Shown in pieces: positions 1 through 8,302 of a stretch of DNA of 64,000 nucleotides (positions within the stretch are counted from its first letter, which is position 1; each line of letters starts with the position of its first letter). Below the pieces are notes generated by a model that saw nothing but the letters and a program-made list of their open reading frames with translations, had not been told where the DNA came from and did not search any database. The position numbers and the translations under genes were made by a program. The DNA is from Flavimaribacter sp024343425. GTDB taxonomy: Bacteria; Pseudomonadota; Alphaproteobacteria; Rhizobiales; Rhizobiaceae. The stretch covers positions 3,596,001 to 3,660,000 of the forward strand of contig OZ245773.1 of assembly GCA_965227645.1 (NCBI GenBank), given 5' to 3'.

Positions 1-408
1 CAGCAGCACCCAGGCGAGATACAGCCACAGGATCGCATTGAGCAGGAAGCCGACGACAAACATCGGACGGCGGATCCTGACATCGTTGCTGGTGGTGTGA
101 ACCACGGCGTGGATGACGCGGCTTGCCACGAACAGCCAGGCGACCAGCAGCGCCAGATAGGACACAGCATTCACCAGATGCAGCAGAATGCAGACGACAT
201 AGAACAGGAAGGGCAGCTCGAACTGGTTGATGAGATTGCGCGCGGCTGTAGCGCTCGGCTCAGGCTCGACCGTCGGGATCGTAAAGTCCGAAACCCTGGC
301 CTTCCCGGCCTTCACCGCGCTGACTCGCCGCTTCGAGACCAAAAAGTACACGCAATAGATCAGAAGCGTCTGGACAATCATCGGCCAGAATATGGCTGTG
401 CTCGACAT
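1..408 (-). CDS. MAPEG family membrane protein (3' end outside window)
   Basis: Translating the minus strand from the ATG at 408 gives an open frame to the window edge (136 codons, no stop), so the C-terminus is missing. Four hydrophobic segments are visible, near residues 4-23, 57-76, 80-99 and 113-135. The stretch NQFELPFLFYVV before the second segment and the basic SRVIHAVVHTTSN stretch are typical of the MAPEG superfamily (eicosanoid and glutathione metabolism membrane proteins). Bacterial members are small inner-membrane proteins, mostly of unknown substrate. It lies 24 bp downstream of guaB on the same strand, so the two may be co-transcribed. The family call is fairly secure; a specific activity is not. 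Confidence 0.82.
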   Translation of the reverse strand, partial: MSSTAIFWPMIVQTLLIYCVYFLVSKRRVSAVKAGKARVSDFTIPTVEPEPSATAARNLINQFELPFLFYVVCILLHLVNAVSYLALLVAWLFVASRVIHAVVHTTSNDVRIRRPMFVVGFLLNAILWLYLAWVLL

Positions 409-432
409 CAGGTTTTCCTTGCTGGTTGGGCT

Positions 433-1935
433 CTAGTTGCCGCCGTGATAATTCGGGCTTTCGCGAGTAATTGCAACGTTGTGGGTGTGGCTTTCGCTCA
501 GGCCGGCGCTGGAAATCCGCACGAAGGTGGCGCGCTCGTGAAACTCGTCGAGATTGGCCGCGCCGACATAGCCCATCGCCGCCTTCAGCCCCCCGCCCAA
601 CTGGTGGAGAACCGCCGACACGGCGCCCTTGTACGGCACCTGCCCTTCGATGCCTTCCGGCACCAGTTTCAGCGTGTCGCGGACTTCCGCCTGGAAATAG
701 CGGTCGGCGGAACCGCGCGCCATCGCGCCCACCGATCCCATGCCGCGATAGGCCTTGAACGACCGGCCCTGGTAGAGATAGACCTCGCCCGGGCTTTCGT
801 CGGTGCCGGCAAGCAGCGAGCCGACCATGACAGCCGATGCGCCGGCGGCGATCGCCTTGGCGAGATCGCCGGAATATTTGATGCCGCCGTCGGCGATCAC
901 CGGAATGCCGTTGGCGCTTGCCGCCTCCGCTGCGCCCATGATCGCGGAGAGTTGCGGCACGCCCACGCCGGCGACAATACGGGTCGTGCAGATCGAGCCC
1001 GGCCCGATGCCGATCTTGATTGAATCGGCGCCCGCGTCGATCAGCGCCCTGGCGCCGTCGGCGGTCGCCACGTTGCCGGCCATGATGCGCACCGAGTTCG
1101 ACAGTTTCTTGACCCGCCCCACCGCATCGAGCACGCGCTGCGAATGGCCGTGCGCGGTATCGATCACCAGCAGGTCGATGCCGGCGTCGATCAGCCTTTC
1201 GGCGCGTTCGAAACCGTCGTCTCCGACGCTCGTCGCCGCGCCAACCCGAAGGCGGCCCTGCGCGTCCTTGGAGGCGTTCGGGTTGAGCTGGGATTTCTCG
1301 ATGTCCTTGACGGTGATCAGCCCGACGCAATTGCCGTCATTGTCGACGACAAGCAGCTTTTCGATTCGGTGCTGATGAAGCAGTTTCTTCGCCTCGCTCT
1401 GATCCACGGATTCCTTGACCGTCACCAGGTCTTTGGCGGTCATGAGTTCATGGATCCGCTGCTCGGGATCGGAGGCGAAGCGCACGTCGCGGTTTGTCAG
1501 GATGCCGACCAGCTTGCCGGTCGTGAACCCGCCGGCGCCGCCGTTCTGCACCACCGGGATGCCGGAAATGCCGTGCGCCTTCATCAGGGCGTAGGCGTCC
1601 GCGAGCTTGGCGTCAGGCCCGATCGTCACCGGATTGACCACCATTCCGGCTTCGAATTTCTTGACCTGGCGCACCTCTTCCGCCTGGATTTCCGGCGAAA
1701 GGTTGCGGTGGATGACGCCGATGCCGCCGGCCTGCGCCATGGCGATCGCCAACCGCGATTCGGTCACCGTATCCATGGCGGAAGACAGGATCGGCAGGTT
1801 GAGGTCGATGCCGTCAGCGATGCACGTGCTTATGTCGGTTTCGCCCGGCATGACGGTCGAATGACCGGGTTGCAACAGCACATCGTCAAACGTCAGGGCT
1901 TCAAGTCCGGTAATCGTTTCGATGATGCGCGCCAT
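433..1935 (-). CDS. guaB: Inosine-5'-monophosphate dehydrogenase
   Basis: Catalyses NAD-dependent oxidation of IMP to XMP, the committed step of GMP synthesis in the cytosol. The 500-residue product has the usual bacterial length and order: N-terminal barrel start (LTFDDVLLQPG), a pair of CBS domains at about residues 95-210, then the rest of the barrel with the catalytic loop GIGPGSICTTR carrying the active-site Cys, followed by the IMP-phosphate site DGGIKYSGD and the flap region. I chose the ATG at 1935 rather than an in-frame TTG six bases upstream, because AGAGGA sits seven bases before the ATG. It is a core gene with normal composition and anchors the left part of the window as chromosome. 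Confidence 0.97.
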   Translation of the reverse strand: MARIIETITGLEALTFDDVLLQPGHSTVMPGETDISTCIADGIDLNLPILSSAMDTVTESRLAIAMAQAGGIGVIHRNLSPEIQAEEVRQVKKFEAGMVVNPVTIGPDAKLADAYALMKAHGISGIPVVQNGGAGGFTTGKLVGILTNRDVRFASDPEQRIHELMTAKDLVTVKESVDQSEAKKLLHQHRIEKLLVVDNDGNCVGLITVKDIEKSQLNPNASKDAQGRLRVGAATSVGDDGFERAERLIDAGIDLLVIDTAHGHSQRVLDAVGRVKKLSNSVRIMAGNVATADGARALIDAGADSIKIGIGPGSICTTRIVAGVGVPQLSAIMGAAEAASANGIPVIADGGIKYSGDLAKAIAAGASAVMVGSLLAGTDESPGEVYLYQGRSFKAYRGMGSVGAMARGSADRYFQAEVRDTLKLVPEGIEGQVPYKGAVSAVLHQLGGGLKAAMGYVGAANLDEFHERATFVRISSAGLSESHTHNVAITRESPNYHGGN

Positions 1936-2089
1936 GGCCAATCCTCTTCTGTAAAGGGATGCGGCGGACTGGCAGGAATCCGCGGCAAACGAGACTCAAA
2001 TTCGAGAAGTTGGCGATGGCTGGTACCATGGAAAGGCGGCCATTGAAACAGGAAATATGGACAGCGCCGCCCGAACGCGAAGTCCGCGA

Positions 2090-2794
2090 TCAACTGTCTG
2101 CGTCGTCGTCGCCCCTGAAGTCCTTGGCGAGAAGATACATCTCCACGGATTCGGAGCGCGATGACGGCGGTTTGATGTGGATCACCTGACGAAAGTTTCG
2201 TTTCAGCATCGTCAGAAGGTCCGCCTCCGTGCCGCCCTGAAAGGTCTTGGCCAGAAAATGCCCGCCTGGATTGAGCACGTCGACGGCGAACCATGCGGCG
2301 ACTTCGCACAGATGCATGGTGCGCAGATGGTCCGTCCGCTTGTGACCGGTGGTCGGCGCCGCCATGTCGGAAACAACGAGATCGGGCGCGCCGCCACAGG
2401 CCTCGATCAGCTTGTCAGGCGCTGAATCTTCAAGAAAGTCCATCTGCAGGAACCGCACGCCGGGCAGCGGATCCATCTCCAGGAAATCGATCGCGGCGAC
2501 ACGCGGATCTTCGTCCGTCGAGCCGGTCACCTTCGCCGCGATCTGCGACCAGCTTCCCGGCGCCGAACCAAGGTCGACGATGCGCTTCGCGCCCTTCAAT
2601 ATGTTGTGCTTCTCGTCGATCTCCAGCAGCTTGAAGGCGGCGCGCGAACGCCAGCCTTCCATCTCGGCCCGCTGGACATAGGGATCGTTGATATGCCGCT
2701 CCAGCCAGCGTCGCGACGAGGCCTTGAGCTTGCCCCTTTTGCGAACTTTCTGGCCGAGCTTGCGTCCGGTCCGGTTTGAAGTCGTTGGTCGCAT
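2090..2794 (-). CDS. rlmE: 23S rRNA (uridine-2'-O)-methyltransferase RlmE (FtsJ/RrmJ)
   Basis: SAM-dependent enzyme that 2'-O-methylates a uridine in the 23S rRNA A-loop on the large ribosomal subunit. The 234-residue product has the SAM-binding motif DLGSAPGSWSQIA and the K-D-K-E catalytic tetrad of the family: K in AAFKLLEID, D in VVSDMAAPTTGHK, K in HFLAKTFQGG and E in SVEMYLLAK. A basic N-terminal extension (KLGQKVRKRGKLK) is common in alphaproteobacterial orthologues. The open frame runs upstream to 2995, but the ATG at 2794 starts the conserved sequence and overlaps the stop of the Ppx/GppA gene by one base (TGATG), implying translational coupling. The same gene pair is seen in other Hyphomicrobiales. 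Confidence 0.94.
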   Translation of the reverse strand: MRPTTSNRTGRKLGQKVRKRGKLKASSRRWLERHINDPYVQRAEMEGWRSRAAFKLLEIDEKHNILKGAKRIVDLGSAPGSWSQIAAKVTGSTDEDPRVAAIDFLEMDPLPGVRFLQMDFLEDSAPDKLIEACGGAPDLVVSDMAAPTTGHKRTDHLRTMHLCEVAAWFAVDVLNPGGHFLAKTFQGGTEADLLTMLKRNFRQVIHIKPPSSRSESVEMYLLAKDFRGDDDADS

Positions 2795-4332
2795 CAGTTG
2801 TCCGCTTTCGAGGCTTCGCGCCCGCCGTTTCGATGATGCTTGCCGCGTCGATAGAACGAGCGCCGGTTCTTGCCACGCCGCCAGATGCCGTCGGCGGCCA
2901 TCATTTCCGTGAGCAGGCCCTCGCGCAATCCCCGGTCGGCGACGCGCAGGCGCTCCGACGGCCAGCGTCGCCGGATCGCCTCGAGGATCGCGCATCCTGC
3001 GAGCACGAGGTCAGCACGGTCAGCCCCGATACAGGGATTGGAAGACCGCTGGTCGAAGTCCCACGACAACAGCTTCTGCATCATCAGATCGACCTCGTTG
3101 TTCGACAGCCACAGGCCATCGACGCGCCGGCGATCGTAGCGCGGAAGGTTGAGGTGCACTCCGGCAAGCGTCGTCACGGTTCCGGACGTGCCCAGCAGGT
3201 GGAACACGCCGTTGGCCTGGCCGCTGCATCCCGGAAGATCCGGGCAGAGGAAGGCGTCGAGCATGCCGGAGACTTCTTCCACCATGTCGCTGAAGATCGC
3301 CGGCGTCACCTCCCGTCCGCCATGGCGTTCCGACAGGGTTACGACGCCGACCGGCAGCGACGTCCACGCGGCGATATGGTTGGCCAATCTGTTCGAGCGA
3401 TTGCTGGAAAGATCGATCACGGCGATTTCCGACGATCCGCCGCCAATGTCGAACAAAACCACGCCGTCCGTCTCGCGCTCGACCAGGGACGAGCACCCTG
3501 ACACCGCAAGCCGCGCTTCCGTCTCCCGGTCGACAATCTCGAGTTCGAGGCCGGTTTCGGAGCGGACGCGTTCGAGAAACTGCGTGCCGTTGGCGGCCGC
3601 GCGACAGGCTTCCGTGGCGATCAGGCGGCTGCGCCGGATCGGCCGGCTGTCCAGCTTGTGCGCGCAGACCTTCAGCGCGTCGATCGCCCGGTCCATTGCG
3701 TTGTCGGAGAGCTTGCCCTGCGATCCGAGGCCCTCGCCGAGCCTTACGATCCGCGAGAACGCGTCAACCACGCGAAATTGCCCCGGTTTCGTCGGCAACG
3801 CCACCAGCAGGCGGCAATTGTTGGTGCCCAGATCCAGCGCGGCGTAATAGGGTGGCGCGCCGGAACGGTCGCCGCCGCTATCGGCTTTCACGCCGTTGGG
3901 TCTGGTTCGCTCGCCGCCGTTGCCGCTCTCGTTCCGCCGCTCGCCGGCGCCTTGCGCGCCGATCCGCTGCGGCTTGCGCCTCGGACCGCGTTCGCCTTGC
4001 AGCGGCTTGTCGCCAGCGTTCTGGCGCATGTCCTGCGCGCCATTGCGACGACCGCCCTTGCGACGGCGTCTCTTGCGCGATTTCTTGCTGTTGGAACTGT
4101 TGTCGCTTACGCCGCCATTCGGTCCTTCGGCCGATGGGGCTGCCTGGTTCTCGGAGCGCTGGACGGAGTTCGCCTTTGTGGCGTCCCGTCCCGGCTGAGC
4201 TGTCGCACGGTTCCTGTCCGGCCCGTGCGCGGATCTGGATTCGGGCTTTCGATTTTTCCCGAAATCGGCTCCAGAACCGGCTCCCTGCGCCCCGTTGCCT
4301 GGCACATGTGTACCGTCCACGGGGTCCGTCAC
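2794..4332 (-). CDS. Ppx/GppA family exopolyphosphatase / guanosine pentaphosphate phosphatase
   Basis: Member of the ASKHA-fold Ppx/GppA phosphatases, which degrade polyphosphate and/or convert pppGpp to ppGpp. Core motifs are visible: ALDLGTNNCRLLVA (phosphate 1 loop), FDIGGGSSEIAVID (phosphate 2 loop) and LLGTSGTVTTLAGV. The first ~165 residues are low-complexity, rich in Gly, Asn, Arg and Gln, with a basic run KKSRKRRRRKGGRR, and look disordered. Such an extension is not part of the catalytic fold and could bind RNA or polyphosphate (inference). The annotated start is a GTG at 4332; a later start inside the disordered region is possible. It is directly upstream of and coupled to rlmE. Ppx and GppA activities cannot be told apart from sequence. 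Confidence 0.88.
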   Translation of the reverse strand: MTDPVDGTHVPGNGAQGAGSGADFGKNRKPESRSAHGPDRNRATAQPGRDATKANSVQRSENQAAPSAEGPNGGVSDNSSNSKKSRKRRRRKGGRRNGAQDMRQNAGDKPLQGERGPRRKPQRIGAQGAGERRNESGNGGERTRPNGVKADSGGDRSGAPPYYAALDLGTNNCRLLVALPTKPGQFRVVDAFSRIVRLGEGLGSQGKLSDNAMDRAIDALKVCAHKLDSRPIRRSRLIATEACRAAANGTQFLERVRSETGLELEIVDRETEARLAVSGCSSLVERETDGVVLFDIGGGSSEIAVIDLSSNRSNRLANHIAAWTSLPVGVVTLSERHGGREVTPAIFSDMVEEVSGMLDAFLCPDLPGCSGQANGVFHLLGTSGTVTTLAGVHLNLPRYDRRRVDGLWLSNNEVDLMMQKLLSWDFDQRSSNPCIGADRADLVLAGCAILEAIRRRWPSERLRVADRGLREGLLTEMMAADGIWRRGKNRRSFYRRGKHHRNGGREASKADN

Positions 4333-4462
4333 GTCAAATCCTGTCGCGCTGCGCCCGGCGTTGTCACGCGGCGGCTAGCGCTTGTCCGTTTGCTGTTGGA
4401 TAAAGTCTATCAGCCGGAAACCATTTGGCAAATGGTTTTTGGATAAGAGGTCGGCCGCGGCG

Positions 4463-4894
4463 TCAGGCTGCGGATTGATGCACGCAATCTTCGGAAGCAA
4501 TAAGAGCCGCCGCTTCTCCAAGAGCCGTCAGGCGAACGGAAATCTTGTCGCTGTTGCGTTTGTGGATCACCAGGCCCTGATCGGCGAAGTCATCGATCTG
4601 GTCGCCATGTGTGCGGCCATCAAGACAAATCAGCCGGAAACCGGTTCTCCGCATTCTGTCGATCTGCAAGAGAAGCGCCTCCGCGTCGCCGTCAATGTCC
4701 GAATGGGACAGCATCATCTGCGCCGTATCGAGCGTGGAGCATCCGAGATAGTCGGCAATGCCGGCGAGATCGCGACCCATTTCCGAAAGCAGGAGGGCGA
4801 CCTTGCGCCCCATAGCGCTGTCGCTTGAATCGAGCGACATCGAAACCAGGGTCGTCTGACCGAGGCGGGCTGTAAATATCTGTTTGTCAACCAT
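4463..4894 (-). CDS. Conserved hypothetical protein, 143 residues
   Basis: I do not recognise the family. The protein is soluble and mixed alpha/beta in appearance, with no signal peptide or membrane segment. A hydrophobic-acidic central part (SEMGRDLAGIADYLGC) is followed by DGDAEALLLQIDRMRR and a C-terminal segment resembling a small winged-helix wing (QGLVIHKRNSDKISVRLTALG), so a DNA-binding or regulatory role is conceivable. The ATG at 4894 is chosen over 4918 because GGAAGAG lies just upstream. It stands alone between the Ppx/GppA gene and tRNA-Gln, with codon use like the housekeeping genes, so it is probably part of the stable chromosome rather than the island. Confidence 0.6.
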   Translation of the reverse strand: MVDKQIFTARLGQTTLVSMSLDSSDSAMGRKVALLLSEMGRDLAGIADYLGCSTLDTAQMMLSHSDIDGDAEALLLQIDRMRRTGFRLICLDGRTHGDQIDDFADQGLVIHKRNSDKISVRLTALGEAAALIASEDCVHQSAA

Positions 4895-5259
4895 TCGATC
4901 TCTTCCGCGGCAAGCCATTCAACTTCACAGAAACGATCACGCGAGACATTCGTTCCGGTTCCCACGTATATAAGTGCGGGAAGTTCACAGTCCGTATATG
5001 TGTCACTTGAATTTTGATTATTCTAAGGCGGAGTAAACAAATTACTGCATTCCGCGCCCGATTGCGCCCACCGACAACGGCGCACTCCATGCCCAGAGCC
5101 AATATCGCCAATGGGATAGAAGGCAAGATCTGGCCCATTTTGCAGCCAAGTTCGGGCTTGATCAATGCGGCGAATGTGATAAAGGTGGCGCCGAATTGAA
5201 GCGGACAGCGCGTCAGCGCACTTCACTGCTTCACCAGCGCCTTGTCGTTCAAGGCCCGT

Positions 5260-5333
5260 TGGGGAATAGGTTAACGGTAGACCCACGGACTCTGACTCCG
5301 TTAGTCCTGGTTCGAATCCAGGTTCCCCAGCCA
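5260..5333 (+). tRNA. tRNA-Gln (anticodon CTG)
   Basis: The 74-nt cloverleaf is complete. The acceptor stem is TGGGGAA/TTCCCCA, the D-stem GGT/ACC, the anticodon stem ACGGA/TCCGT with loop CTCTGAC (anticodon CTG), and the T-stem CCTGG/CCAGG with loop TTCGAAT. The discriminator base is G and the CCA end is encoded. It reads CAG glutamine codons. Gene content changes from housekeeping to accessory directly after the 3' end, so it is a plausible integration site for the downstream island. I did not find a second copy of its 3' end in the window. Confidence 0.97.
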
Positions 5334-5939
5334 ATTTATTTTCTTGAATAAAATCAACTATTTAGATTATGCCATTAGCGGCCGTCGTTAGCACCTTTCA
5401 TGAGCTATTGAAGCTCGTGGCCACCCATCGAATACCCGATACAACAGCTCGATTATATGCGACTCTTGACGGATCAGCGGACGCCCTTTGGTATCACTCT
5501 CCATCTTTAACACTTTTCGCTCGAAAGCGAATCCAGCTTTCATCATCGGTTTGACCATGATGATGCCTATTCCTGTAAAGTCCGGCATTCAGTTTCCTGA
5601 GTGGTAATCCGCAACGCATCGTTCAAGACAAATAGGCCTTGCCATTTTCTGCCCTCTCAATAGCAGCGAACCGGAGCAGTTTTGCAGATCGTCATAGCGT
5701 TGCACAAAATTAGTTCAATGCTTTGAGCCCGAGGCTATCAGCCGTACTGAATATCCCACAAGAATAATGCTGACGGGGACAATGTCCTCCTATCAGTATC
5801 GTGAAATGCAATTGCGTTTCGCCGAGCTTGTATGTCATTTCTCAGCTTTGCGGATCGACATCTTGATATGTGTTCACCCGATTCCGCGGCGTCAGGCCAT
5901 CGTAAACCCTTTACCGGAAGAGAAGAGCCTAAAGTCAAA
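5334..5939. other. Gene-poor stretch after tRNA-Gln
   Basis: About 600 bp with no gene I can support. Short open frames exist on both strands (for example 5388-5588 minus and 5738-5938 minus), but none has a recognisable motif or convincing ribosome binding site. Composition is clearly more AT-rich than the housekeeping block. This is where an att site or a decayed integrase would be expected, but I see no integrase motif. Confidence 0.5.
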
Positions 5940-6413
5940 CTATTCCAATGAATTGGGTGGCGTTATATCGTACTGTCTCAGCCTCTCTGTCGCGCGTTCC
6001 ACGATATCCGGAGGAAAACGGGTTGCATGTTTGGCTACGAGATACTCCCCAGTGAATTCAGGGAGCCCTTTGGCGACCAGTAGTTTAAAACCTTCAGTCT
6101 CAGTCTTCGCATTGGTCCATTCAATCAGAGACTGATAAACGCCCTTATTGCCAATCTTCTGGCGAGTTCGCGACGCCGACGTGGTACGGCCATTTTTTTC
6201 TGTCAGTAGCTGTTCGTAGGCAGCCAACATTTCATGGAACCCACGTACTAACGGATCGGTGGGATCATCGGCATCATGGCCGACAAGTTCACAATATCGT
6301 CGGAAGACAGCTGAATAAACCTCATCGAGGCCCCGCGCTTTCGCTCGCTCCATTACAATTCTGCAGGATTCAGGAGTTTTGAGCGCGGCAATGTCGTATG
6401 GCAGCTTCGTCAT
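5940..6413 (-). CDS. Hypothetical protein next to the defence operon, 157 residues
   Basis: I do not recognise a named domain. The product is soluble and mostly helical in appearance, with an N-terminal helix-rich region (ESCRIVMERAKARGLDEVYSAV), a basic linker (SASRTRQKIGNKG) and a C-terminal half that looks like a small globular fold (FKLLVAKGLPEFTGEYLVAKH). It is on the same strand as the defence operon but 138 bp beyond the end of the DUF4268 gene, so it may be a last cistron or separately transcribed. Its position beside two nuclease-like genes suggests a helper or regulator (inference only). Confidence 0.55.
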   Translation of the reverse strand: MTKLPYDIAALKTPESCRIVMERAKARGLDEVYSAVFRRYCELVGHDADDPTDPLVRGFHEMLAAYEQLLTEKNGRTTSASRTRQKIGNKGVYQSLIEWTNAKTETEGFKLLVAKGLPEFTGEYLVAKHATRFPPDIVERATERLRQYDITPPNSLE

Positions 6414-6551
6414 TAACTAACAATATCCAGCTTGGCGCGAATTGTTATCTTCCTTCTGCAACCTTTGATTCTCTCAAACTATTGGTAGTAATCAACCGCC
6501 TGTTTTCGACATCGTCGCGATTGCTGACGGGCCGTCTTCGTCATCCTTTGA

Positions 6552-7523
6552 TCACTCGTCAGCATCCAGAGCTCTGACCCGGTTTGAAAAAACCCGATGC
6601 ATATCGTTGAGGTGAGACGCCAACCACTCATGTTGTCGTGGCCAGTCCGTTCCATCTTCTGGGTCAACCTCGTTCAGATAGGCCGCAATGCGACAGTCAC
6701 GGCCACTCTGCAACTCCTCCCATTCCAGTTGATATCCAAGTTCTTGCTCAATGGTTTCCCTCTGTTCGAACAGAAGGTGAAAGAAGGCTTTTGCATCATC
6801 CCTGCTGATATATAGTTCTGAACGTATTCGTTGCTTCGGACGGACCATTGCAGCGGCAAGTTTGAAGCCGCTTCTACCGATGGAATAGGCCATCCATGAA
6901 TGCGGTTGAGGTTTGCGGTTTCCGGAAACAGGCCCGGCCAGTCTGTCCAGGACTGTATGCAAGGCGCTCCAGTAAGCCAGCTGCGTCGCTCGGATTTCTG
7001 ACAACTCACTTTCCTCGATCGCGCGCGCTGCTTTCACAACTGACCGCGACCAATTATTCGGCTTGGAAACTACATTGAACTTTGGCGCCGCAGGCGAACC
7101 ACCGATCCGCCACAGCTCTACCTCCAGCCCGAAGAACCGAAAACTCTCGTCAGTGATCTTGTTCAACCAGTCGAGTGTCGAGCGGTGCTCTTCTGTAAAA
7201 CGTGCGGCAATCCAGACGATCGTTACAGCCTCAAGGCCCGAGGCATAGGTCAACAACTGTCCAAGATGATTGTGGTCTGTCCGCTCAAGTTGATTCTCAA
7301 CGAGCACCCATGCATTTGAACCAATATCCTTGCATAGGATGTCCGCTCGAAATGGTCCAACCGACTTTTCCTGAGCCTCCAGTTCCAAGTCTATTGCCAA
7401 AGTTTCGGCGAGGACTTCCAGGTTTTCCTCACGGGCCAACCATGGAGTAAAATCACTGGCCTCGCTTGTCCATATTTCACGCAGGTCGACACGCTCCAGT
7501 CGTCCAAGAGTATTGTTGCTCAT
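6552..7523 (-). CDS. DUF4268-type protein with PD-(D/E)XK-like nuclease core
   Basis: 323 residues. The N-terminal half has the pattern VGPFRADILCKD then WVLVENQLERTDHNHLGQLL, matching the D...ExQ/K spacing of PD-(D/E)XK nucleases of the NucS/DUF4268 type, in which the E-N-Q variant occurs. The C-terminal part (SELYISRDDAKAFFHLLFEQ and LEWEELQSGRDCRIAAY) matches the DUF4268 region found at the end of such proteins. These proteins are often linked to restriction or abortive systems; direct nuclease activity is inferred. A good AGGA site precedes the ATG at 7523. It starts 15 bp after the HNH gene, so it is likely the last tightly linked cistron of the defence operon. Confidence 0.75.
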   Translation of the reverse strand: MSNNTLGRLERVDLREIWTSEASDFTPWLAREENLEVLAETLAIDLELEAQEKSVGPFRADILCKDIGSNAWVLVENQLERTDHNHLGQLLTYASGLEAVTIVWIAARFTEEHRSTLDWLNKITDESFRFFGLEVELWRIGGSPAAPKFNVVSKPNNWSRSVVKAARAIEESELSEIRATQLAYWSALHTVLDRLAGPVSGNRKPQPHSWMAYSIGRSGFKLAAAMVRPKQRIRSELYISRDDAKAFFHLLFEQRETIEQELGYQLEWEELQSGRDCRIAAYLNEVDPEDGTDWPRQHEWLASHLNDMHRVFSNRVRALDADE

Positions 7524-7538
7524 GATATCCTCAAAGAT

Positions 7539-8300
7539 CTACCCAGTCCCTTTAAAAATGTTCTTCCGATGCCACTCAAGTTGTGTGCGGTGCTTGTCTG
7601 TAAGAGATATTGGTCTGCACCAACGCAACTCGGATCGCCCAGCTTCACTGAGACCGGATGAATATTCCGGATTCCCCTGATCATCAAATGTAATAAGGCC
7701 ACGGTCAAAAGCGGTATCCCAAAGCGCCGAAAGGAGCAAACCGTTGTGCACGTCCAGGCGTTCGGCGTCGCTCGCGCAGTCCTTCCAGGGAATGATGTGT
7801 GACGCACGAAGAAGTGGCTCATCCGAGATGCCCGTCAGTGGACAGCGGCTCTGCCAATATTTGAGTAGTCCCGACCGAAACACATCCTGGCCGATTCGCT
7901 GAACGACCAACCGTTCGGCCTCTGTTCTCTTCGGCAAATTCTTCACTTTGGCGTGGAACTGCGCGAGCGGCGCGTCGGGAAGGCTCGCCGCCAGCTGATA
8001 GACCCGAGGTATCAGAGCGTAGAGTTCACCAAGCGTTACAAAATCATAATGAGCGAGTCCGGGTCCCTCTACGACAGCCCCAGCAGTTCCGATTTCCTGG
8101 ATCACGCCCCCGTGGTCGATGGCGAGGAGCCACCCGCCGTTGGCGTTACGCGCCAACCAGATCGAGCCCTGCGCCGTGGTCGAGCTGTAATGTCGCCACC
8201 CGTCTGTCTCACCATGCATCCGGCGGTAGCCGTTCTGGAAAGCAACCTTGTCGCATTCCTGGCGGGTGACGAAGGATTGGGGCGCCTCGACAACAGTCAT
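7539..8300 (-). CDS. HNH endonuclease (HNH_2-like)
   Basis: 253 residues. The C-terminal ~110 residues contain a standard HNH signature: CPLTG, then RASHIIPWKDC, then LDVHNGLLLSALWDTAFDRG, with His residues placed for metal and water activation. This arrangement is known from HNH_2 restriction-type nucleases. The N-terminal ~140 residues look like a separate alpha/beta domain (GWRHYSSTTAQGSIWLARN), possibly a specificity or sensor domain. The start is two bases after the stop of the preceding acidic protein with no strong ribosome binding site of its own, which implies translational coupling. In context it would supply DNA cleavage for the DISARM-like operon; whether it needs the other components is unknown. 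Confidence 0.87.
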   Translation of the reverse strand: MTVVEAPQSFVTRQECDKVAFQNGYRRMHGETDGWRHYSSTTAQGSIWLARNANGGWLLAIDHGGVIQEIGTAGAVVEGPGLAHYDFVTLGELYALIPRVYQLAASLPDAPLAQFHAKVKNLPKRTEAERLVVQRIGQDVFRSGLLKYWQSRCPLTGISDEPLLRASHIIPWKDCASDAERLDVHNGLLLSALWDTAFDRGLITFDDQGNPEYSSGLSEAGRSELRWCRPISLTDKHRTQLEWHRKNIFKGTG

Positions 8301-8302
8301 GT

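Noticed and set aside
97..1023. 308-codon plus-strand open frame over guaB
   Set aside because: It is a shadow of the MAPEG and guaB genes on the opposite strand.
5323..5333. Second copy of the tRNA-Gln 3' end as an island right border
   Set aside because: Reading through the window I found no repeat of this sequence, so no attR can be claimed.
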